Shown: piece by piece, positions 26,706 through 64,000 of the stretch
Layout: the number at the start of each line of letters is the position of its first letter
How positions within the stretch are numbered: position 1 is the first letter of the stretch
Assembly: GCA_020746105.1 (NCBI GenBank)
Contig: CM036618.1
Coordinates: 43,988,014-44,052,013 of the forward strand
Length of the DNA: 64,000 bases
Source of the DNA: Trogon surrucura
Taxonomy: Eukaryota; Chordata; Aves; Trogoniformes; Trogonidae
Direction of reading: 5' to 3'
Position numbers and translations under genes: made by a program
The notes under the pieces: model-generated
The model's input: the letters and a program-made list of their open reading frames with translations, nothing else
Told to the model about the DNA's origin: nothing
The model's database searches: none

Positions 26706-28879
26706 CCCACAAAAATCCCAAAGGTGTATCATGAGCTTATCAGTTTCTAATAGTATGCAGGGAAGTAACGCATTAAGGATGTGTTAGCCCTAACATACAT
26801 TTTTTTAAAAGGTGGTATAACCCTTTTTTGGCTGAGTTGGCCTTCACTACTCACACATAAACAGTGAACTGCTTCATGCCATTACTGGGTAACAGAATGC
26901 TGGCTGAACCTGCCCTTGCAGCAGGGTGTCTTGGCATTGCTTGGTATTAGTGGCATGACCACCATCTCAGTAGTAACCCGAAAGTCAAGGAATTTAAATA
27001 ATTCTCAAAATTACTATATGTGAATTATTTAGAAAGTTAAGGACAAATTATTAATTTTTTTTTTATTTCAACTACTAACCAATAAATGTAAAAAAATACC
27101 AACAACAAAACAAAAATAAACCCCTTCATCCCCCACATTAAAGCAATAGTTTTTGTAACATTCAAAACAGTGGAAACTATTTACTGTATATTACTATTAG
27201 TGAAGAAAAGCAAATTTAATTTAAAATAATTTTTTCAAACTCCCTCAATGGATGCCAGATAACTCCATCTTAAACAAATATAAAAAACTCATTTTAAATG
27301 GCGAATAATACAGACAGAGCTCAATTATTGAGATATTAAGGGCAACATTCAATTTGAGATACATTTAAGCATCTTTGCCTCCTGAAGATTTTTACATGAC
27401 AAGGCTTTAGATAAACACGGTTTTGCAAACAGCGACTATCATATCTGATCACATAACCTCTGGACTGAAGCAGTATGTCAGCAAATACTCCTAATCATTT
27501 AAAATATTAAAAAACCTGTAATTTACTAGGCAGGTCTTCCTCAGAACAATCACATTTTTTCTCAAGAATTAATACCCATATACAAAAAGCATTTAGATGA
27601 TCTGTTACAAATCTCTGAATAATAATAAGAACAAAAATCACCTCTCTCTGTAATAAAGCCCAATTTAAAAAACATTCTGGGGCCTACTAGTAGTGGAGGA
27701 GCTGCCTTTCTATGACACTCAGCTTCAGGGGAAAACTGTAGCAGCCAAGGACACACAGAGTAGGAATCATCTCACCTAACTTTAACTATCTAGACATTAG
27801 ATACCTAATTTAAGCTAATCATCTGAGCTCCCTCTACAGGTATTGGAGATAAGCATTCTCTGAGGCAGATTCATCCTGCTTGTTTTAGGCATCTCTCTGT
27901 TAGATGCTTATAGATGGTAAAGTCTAGAAAGACACTGACAGCTTGATATTTTGTCTTTAGTGATTCACGATTTCCAAATTCAATAAAAGTGAGCCAGAAT
28001 TGAGATAATTTGTTTCATCATTTAGCCTTTAATTCTCCCTCTGACCCAATTTTTTCTTCAGCTCCTCCCATGAACATCTACTTTCTCTGGCACTTTATTT
28101 TTCTTACATTGGACTACGTTCTTCTGGAACCTGAGGAACAGCAAACATCGATATGTTGCTGCTCTACCAGTTACAAATCCACTTATATGCATGTGCTCCA
28201 AATTGCAGTAATGTTCTGAACAGATAGATACGATAGGAGTCTTGATAGCAATTGTGCTTTCTGGGTCTACTCTACCACTTTCAAATGTGTAAAAATCTGT
28301 GGCAACATTAAGGCAGTCAAGGTGTATGGATGAATGTTAAAATATACTCACTATTCAAAGAAGATGGCTTAAATCAAACAAGGAAAAATAAGGAAGAAAT
28401 ACCGTTAGGGCCCTCACTTTGATGTGTGTGAGCCCAGGTCACTACACATGCTTTGAGGCCTCTGTGCTTCAGAATATCGAACAAATCCTCAAAGTGAAGC
28501 CTGGCCTCAACTTTCGTATTTAGGGTTTGTGGGTTCTCAGCAATACCAGCATTGCTGCATCGCACCTTTTAATCACCAAGCCCTTAGAAGCAACAGCTGA
28601 GATTTATAAGGAAGCAGGTGCCTGAACTTAGACACCTAAATTCATAGCTGGCTGTCTAAAGCAGCAGCAGAACTGACAAGCACCCTGTGAAGTTGCCCAT
28701 AGATGCTCACCCCAGTAGTGAGGCACTTGGCATTGGTTACAACACAAAGTGGGTGTTCATGAATTAAGAGCGTTCCAATGGCGACTCAAAGTGCCTTGGC
28801 TGAGTGCTTGTATGCACTAATTTCAGTATCAGGCATGCAGTCTACTCTGCGTCTTACTGCCACGGCTTTTCTAGAAAAT

Positions 28880-30824
28880 TAATTTTAATAGTTAAAAAAA
28901 CTTCTTGAGCTGCATACATGAAAATAACTCCATTTCTACTGAGTGACAATCTAATATGAAATAAGAATATTCACCTTTTTTTTCTTACTCTGCCCATATC
29001 CAGGCAATAAATTAGGCTTCTCAGCATGACTGTAAAGTGCTGTGAATCGTATAAACAATCATATGTGGACACTGAAAAATAACCCTTATGCACATTGCAT
29101 TATAGTTCCAAAAATATATTTACAGTCTATTACAAAGATTACAAATGGAAGTGTCTATGTAACGGAATTATGCTAGTTAAAAGCTTTTTACAGATTTTCT
29201 TCAACAAAGGTAGGGGGGACAAAAAATTAGTATAACCAAACTTATTTTTCTAATGAAACAAATAAATAAAATGACAAATATAACACTGTACAGTGATCTA
29301 AAAAGGGGTAGAAAAAAGGAGGAGGAAAATGATGCATTTCAGTTTTTGATAACTATCTTTGGTCCTAAATGTGGGAAAACACATTATGTAGCACTGAATA
29401 TACATGTTTGTTTGTGATGCTCTGCAAGTAAAATAGAAAAATATAGTGCATTTTCAATGTATTCAGAGCTCACTACACATAAATGTGTGTACAAAACAAG
29501 ACAGTATAAATAAAATTTACAAGTTTTACAAAGGAACATTTACAGGGTTTTTCTTTTGTTTTTATTTTTTTTGTGTGGATGCCCACATTATCAAACAAGA
29601 CCAATTTATGACTGATCCCTGGGATCTTTCTCTATCAAAATCAATAGAAGCAGCCCAATTCTCTTTGGAAGTACAGCATTTCATTGCTGGGGTAGTTCAC
29701 AATTTTCAGATTTTTTTTAAAGTATTTCTCTCTGGTTTGTATACATTCCTGCAATATCTGTAACGACACCATTCATTATTGCTTATAGCATTTAAATATT
29801 TTAATAAAACAAAATTCATATATAAGTAAATTGCGTAAAAAGATAGTCCGTTGAGCAACTACTCTTGCACCTGTGTTCCTTACAAATGAGTGTTGTGTCT
29901 GTGTGAGCACGCACACGCAAGTTTGTTCAGAGCAGCAAAAGCTTACGAAAAATTGAAAATTTTGAACTGCCCCTTGCCTCATGCTCTACAGTTCTCATTT
30001 AAAATCTACGTCTTTATTCTTACAGCTGGACTGCATACGGCTTAAACTCATATAAAATATACGCCAGCTATTTCTCTCAGATTTGCTAACGCAGAGTATT
30101 GAAAAAAAAGTGATGTGCTCAGATTAAATGGTTTAGGTAACACTGGAGAACTGCAGCCATGTTCTGAGACACTCCTACAATCACTTGTCCATTCAATGCT
30201 GTGTCTCAGCAGGTTTATAGTTGTAGATCTACATTTTAGAATATAACTCACTTTAACTCTAGTCCATTAAAATCATCTTGCAAACAATTTGCTAAAAGTG
30301 CCTAGAACTACTTAGGGGTCATTATTGCTTTTCTTTTTTCTTTTTTTTTTTTTTTCTCTTTTATTTTCTTTTAAAAGATAGTATATGTGTAACCTTAAAA
30401 AATTCTTTAAAAAATATCAGAGCTCTTGGCAACTTGCATTTTCCTGACTCCCTGCCAATTAGCTAGCCTGTCAATACGGTGCTGATTTAACAAAAGTAAA
30501 TGGGACAAAAGGATACCAAAATTCGGACAGATATACATTGCTTGGTCATGCTTCTTAAATCTCTAGGAACTCAAATAATCTTTCAGAGGTACCCAGTGTA
30601 GTAATGTGTCATAGAAGTAGCACTAAAAAGGTCCAAAGATATAAACATCATACTAAAAGAAAGTCTTTATGAAGAATAAACACAAATGATTAAAAAAAGA
30701 TTCAGAAATCACAGATTTAAGGAAAATATTTTGTTGAATTCAACAATAATATCATGATTTTATCTGACAAATATATTCTTTTTTAAATTTTTATGTACAT
30801 TTAAAAAGTCTATTAGATAAAAAG
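28880..30824 (-). other. EPHA7: Possible extended EPHA7 3'UTR
   Basis: This AT-rich, repeat-poor sequence continues downstream of the proximal signals. Further minus-strand AATAAA hexamers occur near 30358-30364, 30012 and 29560, and an ATTAAA near 28884. Mammalian EPHA7 mRNAs have, as I recall, a 3'UTR of a few kilobases, so the transcript may reach this far or farther. The lower boundary cannot be fixed from sequence. T-rich runs at 30328-30375 and 29541-29572 lie within it. Confidence 0.3.
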
Positions 30825-31100
30825 GAGGTTAGAGAGCTCAAGGTGTTTGTATGTTTATTCAGGTAGTACTTTGTTTATTGTCACTGCTGTTTTCCTTGCC
30901 ACCACTGGTGGATCCTAATTCCCTTTTCATAAACTCTGGTGGCACTTAGGAGTTCAAGTCTGTAGGTGCTTCTTGTAGCTCTTCTATTCACTGCAGGAAG
31001 GACCCAGGAAATCAAGTGTCTTCTAGCAGCACTTCATATATACTGAAGGCCAGTGCTGTTCTCTCAGTCTGTCACCTCCCTCATAAGGGAGAAATGTCTA
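30825..31100 (-). other. EPHA7: EPHA7 3'UTR, proximal part with two AATAAA signals
   Basis: Untranslated sequence follows the TGA. Two minus-strand AATAAA hexamers, at 30874-30879 and 30854-30859, lie 20 nt apart about 225-245 nt after the stop. They could serve a short 3'UTR. No transcript evidence is available here, so use of these signals is an inference. Confidence 0.55.
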
Positions 31101-59487
<28,387 letters not shown>

Positions 59488-62400
59488 CTGTTTGGACAAG
59501 ACGTGTCAATAAATAAAAAGCAAATTTGTTGGATGCCTAAAATCAAATGTCATTACTGATCTGCCCCATGCTGAGCCACTTTCATTAAGGTAAAAGAAAG
59601 CACCTTTTCATAGTTCACAACTGAAAGCTAATGAATATTCAAGGAGGACCCTATTACTGTTCATAACCTTAGAATGGAAATCTAATTAAAGTGCAAACGG
59701 CAAAAAGTGGCATTGTTCAAGCTACTGCAAAACTGAGATTGACGGGATAGGAATAACAATTAAGCAAATTAATTCTGATTAAGATAGAAAAGTAGATTTT
59801 TAGATTGATGTGTAGTAAATCAAGAGTCTAAATATTTATTGCATATGGTTCTGAAATGCACATAGAAGAAAAATAATGTTTTAGAAACAAAGAGACATTT
59901 CAGACTTATTTCATATGACTGATTCCAAATCTGCTTAAAAAATAATCTGTCACATTATCTGATTATAACATGACGATGAAAAGAACTTTGTTAAGAGACT
60001 AACGCCATACTGTTTCATTAGCTCAAACCTTTCCAGGATGTTGTCTCTTTAAAGCTGAAGTTTCCATATTTGGAAACAGCATTTTTTGAAACTGTGAGAC
60101 AATTTAAGAAGTAGATCTTACAAAAGAAAGGGGACATCTCACTCTACAAATACACAGACTTGCACACTTCCACGCATACACACATATACACAGAGTTACC
60201 TAATAAATATAACCCACAAACAAGCATCTTTTGAAATAAAAAAAATAAACCAAACATAATGTATAGACTTTATAGAGCCATTGACTCTAATTTAAAAACG
60301 CTTGAGAGAGAATGTAATAAAATGTGAGAGATTGAAAAAGTAACTTAAGTTTTATCAGCTTATCTCATGTTTAACTAAAAAGAAAGATGGCAGGTCTTCT
60401 GCCGACGTGTCAGTCCAAAGCAGGTCAAATATCACACTTTTCTTAAAACATACAAATTGCCTATATGAATGTAGCACCAAAGTGCTGTAAAACAAAAGTT
60501 TTTAGAAATCAGCTATGGTATTGGAACCATGCAGAACTTGACCTTGTTCTCTTTCAATTCAATGGAAATGATTCAAGGGCATAATAGTGCCCATGCAAAA
60601 GATAAACACAGGAACTGATCCTCAGCCTCCTGCAGATAAAAACAAAATGACGTTTACGTGTACAAGAACTTGGTCATATTTGGAGAGAAGATTCAGACAA
60701 AGGAAAGGAAATGAAAATCAGAGATAAATTTATCTCTTTTTCAATATAAAATCTCACACTGGTTCTATCCTTGAATGTTTGCTTAAATAAAAATTCTGAA
60801 AATCTTTTTCTGGGTAAAAAGAGCAATCTTTTTTCAGAAGTGTGTAGAAAGCTTTCACTATGTAAAATGATGTACAGTCTTCGGATAAAAGGTTTCTCAT
60901 CCCATGCAATAAGCAAGTGAACTTAACTTTTTAAAAACCATAAAAATAAAACATCTAGAATGAGCAATCCTCTAACATTAAGGATAAAAATATAATAATA
61001 AAGTAAAATTATCTACAGCACAATCAAAACAATAATCCTCTAAAAACCTTAAAATTTGATAGTAAACTTCTTATTTTAATTGTGAAGTTGCTGGTCTTTT
61101 TTACTATAACATGTAAATTCATGCAGATTTTTAAACTAAATTTCTTTATGTTACGTCAGAGGATCCAAGAGTTCATGAAAATTAAGAATTGAAGACATGC
61201 ATGATAATTTTCATTATGAATTATTATGTGGTATATAACCAATAAGATGAAAGCTGAAGACCTCTTAATGTAGGCTGCTTAATTCATAAAACCATAAAAT
61301 TGTACCATGCAAACATCATGGATTGATACACAATTCCAAAGCCAATATCACTCTGTTTCGCTCTTCTTTCATTCTCTTTCTAAAAGCTTACCAGTATTTT
61401 CACTCTCTAATTAGTGAAATATATTCTTTCTTGTAGCTAAGAGTGTGGAATGCAGTAACCTAATTTACTCTGTCTGGTTTTCTTTGCCTTGATTAACTAG
61501 TTGTCTTCTTTTTCTAAATGAGTACTACAGCATCCTGGCTGAATTTTAGAGAGGTCATAATGTTCCATGTAAAATGTTCTATTTCATCCAGATAAATGTT
61601 TTCAAATTGCTAATTTTACATTTTTAGGTGTCCAAAATTGTTAGTTTCATACTTGTCATGGAATAATTTTATGTTACCTAGGTCACTGGTGTTTTTTTCT
61701 CAACATTTGCTGTCTTTTGTTTCAGCTTATCAATTTCTTCCCTTCCGCTGGCCATAGCAGTAATTTTTTTTAAGCAGTGAGGTAAAATAAACTCACTTCC
61801 CCCAGTATTAGTTAACTCTGAGTATGTGGGGAAGGAACGACGATGTGGAGAAGGAGGAAAAGAGAAGGGAAGATTTTAGTCAGGGAAATGAAATATACTC
61901 TGTGAGATTACTACTTAACGTCTGTACAAAGTAGACCACAAATATGCATATTCCACTCTTAACAAATTTCCATACAAAACAAAATTTCACTGATTTATCA
62001 ACATTGCAAGACAGAATTCAAAACTCTTAAATAAATGCACTCTTAAATGTATTTCCCGTAGGTTAATATTCATTTCACTCAAGAATGGTCATATTAAAAG
62101 CCAGTTTGGGGGTGGGTTTTTTTGGTTTTGTTTGAGCTTTTATTTCCCTCCTAACTAAGAGCATTGTGCTATCACTCATTGGTAGAAGAATCACCTGAGG
62201 AAGAAGAGAAAGTCTAACCCTGGACTGCTGTTATGGCAAGGAAATCTTTGTAAACCAGAGCAACCACGTAAGCCAATTTATTGACGTGAAAGGCTAGATG
62301 TACATGCTACCTTTATTGTGTCTTTTGGGTTGCATTTCTTGTTCTGTGCTTAACGAGAACGTACGGCTGAGAAGCATTTTTTTCTTTATTCTAGTATAAT

Positions 62401-64000
62401 AATTTCCTCTCTGTTCTCTCTGTGCCTTCCTTACAGACTGTTTTGAATTCATGTTTTATTTGTTCTGGCTTCCTGACACCTCCTTTTAAACCTTTAGCCC
62501 ACATCTCATTGTCTATTCATGTTAATTAATTAACAAACTAGTAATGGCTTTGAAACAACTATGTGAGCAAGCTTGAAAGTGAGCTAAAGGACACAATTAA
62601 TCCCTAAATAGAAGATAAAAAATGGCATTAAATGCCAGAAAAAGAGAACTACATAAAACCAGAATTAAAAATAACATTTTTGTTCCCTCTGCTAGATAAA
62701 CCGGTATTATAATAATGATTTAATAATAGTAGTATTGATTACAATAATTTCAGGGTGTTTTCCTTTTAGTTATCTAGTTCTCTCCACTGCTTCTGTAATA
62801 AAGTTGTTCTTAATAAAGACATTTCTTACAGCATTTGTAGACAACTAAGTACCTAGCCCTGAATGAGTTGAGCATGCATAATCCCTACTGTATCACTTCA
62901 GGTTACAAAGAAACATCACTTGTCGGAATCATTATTTCCATAATGTATTACACTGGGGGATACAGCCTGTTCAAAACACCATTTGCTATCAACTTTCCTT
63001 CTTATATACCTCATCTCTTCTTTTTCTCCTTCCTGCTGACACAACATCCAATGCATCAAACACACACAGCCTCTCAGGGCTAACAGGCAGATGTACCTAC
63101 ACATGCTGCATAAGAAAGCATTTTGAGAATGACAGGCCCTCAGCACACTCATTCACCTTTTTAAAATGCTTCAAATATACCATTCAGCAAAAGAAAAAAT
63201 TGATTTTCACCAGGTTTCAACATCACAGCCACAGAGAAATATAACTCTGCTGGGCTTTACTGATAAAGCCTTCAAGTTATATAGATTTCAAGCTGGTCAT
63301 CATTTTCAGATCAAGTTATAGAAAAAGTTAAAACTGAGGTGTCAAAAAGAGCAGGATATTCCAAGGAAACATTCTGTTCCAGAGAGAATATTGCATCTGG
63401 TAGACTGATGTGTTATATCCACACTGCTAAGCCAACCATATGGTACATTATTAATATGTGCAAATATTTAGGTATAGAAATCTATGGTGATTGTTTTGGA
63501 AAGCATTACTTTTAGTCCAGAGCCCTCTGAAAAATGTTATAATATTGCTCATGCCTTTAATCTCTATCCTTAGCTATTCTCTGGTTCTCACGCCTAACAT
63601 TTCCCTTGATCCACACTGTACTTTCCAAAACACAAAGACAGATGCAAAATTAAATCTTTTGCACTTTGTATCAGAGAAAAAAAAAATAAAAAAAAAATCC
63701 ACATCTGAAGAAACCACAAAATATTAAAACAAAATAATAAAAACTGAACAATGAAAATATGTGAAGCTGGACTTTCACATATAGAAGGAACTAGGCATAA
63801 CGAATCAATTGCTAGCAAAAAATTGACTAACACCTTTTTTTTTTTTTAAAAAAAGACGACTCAGCAAAAGAAACACACCTAGCCATTTCTTGAACGTCTC
63901 AATTCCATGAACGGCATCAGCCACGAAGACTTTTAGTTCTATATTTTTAAAAAACTGTCTCTAGAAGCAGTATCACAGGTGTTCAGTAATTCATGTGTAA
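59488..64000 (-). other. EPHA7: Partial EPHA7 intron upstream of FN3 domain 2
   Basis: This AT-rich sequence should be part of the intron between the two FN3-coding exons. I looked for the first FN3 exon (about 336 nt expected) on the minus strand and did not find it, so the intron is at least 4.5 kb. Poly-A and poly-T runs lie near 63670-63700 and 63835-63855. Confidence 0.75.

Larger units (their letters stand above)
17171..28879. other. Intergenic sequence downstream of EPHA7
   Basis: Apart from the probable LINE tail (18600-19105) and the CAAA-type tract (26640-26705), no gene is supported. A pyrimidine-rich patch at 25560-25800 could be another old LINE remnant. The segments 27775-27935 and 28590-28860 contain GACATTAGATACCTAATTTA- and ACTTAGACACCTAAATTC-like blocks that look like ancient unclassified repeats. 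T runs occur at 22571, 24752 and 25195. Confidence 0.5.

Noticed and set aside
59488..64000. First FN3-coding exon of EPHA7
   Set aside because: Searched for by reading the minus strand; no segment resembling the expected FN3 strands or cysteine motif was found, so it must lie beyond the window.

Overview
The window is vertebrate genomic DNA, most likely avian. It is AT-rich, introns interrupt the only recognisable gene, and at 10.45-12.73 kb there is one long CR1-type non-LTR retrotransposon that ends in the ATTCTATG octamer typical of sauropsid CR1. The low density of young repeats favours a bird over a turtle or crocodilian. The species cannot be fixed from the sequence alone.

The right half (31.1-59.5 kb, minus strand) holds the 3' part of one Eph receptor tyrosine kinase gene, recognised as EPHA7. 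Twelve coding exons can be joined in frame with GT-AG junctions. They cover the end of the ectodomain (most of the second fibronectin III domain), the transmembrane helix, the juxtamembrane segment with its paired tyrosines, the whole kinase domain, the SAM domain and the C-terminal PDZ ligand GIQV. The joined reading frame is 551 residues plus stop with no disruption. The upstream exons (signal peptide, ligand-binding domain, cysteine-rich region, first FN3) lie beyond position 64000. The 3'UTR runs leftward from 31100; its far end is unresolved.

The left half (1 to about 28 kb) is the intergenic flank 3' of EPHA7. I see no host protein-coding exon there. It contains the dead CR1 element, an ancient MIR-type SINE, a probable CR1/L3-type LINE tail at 18.6-19.1 kb, microsatellites, and several stretches rich in developmental transcription-factor-like motifs (7.7-8.2 kb, 15.1-15.3 kb, 16.9-17.2 kb) that are candidate conserved noncoding elements.

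Points of most interest: one in-frame kinase exon (38162-38311) squeezed between a microsatellite-built polypyrimidine tract and a TG repeat just past its donor; a 39-codon in-frame intronic extension after the 56-nt juxtamembrane exon that would give a kinase-less receptor; and an Ile gatekeeper in an otherwise complete kinase. No prokaryotic, CRISPR, viral or toxin features were seen.
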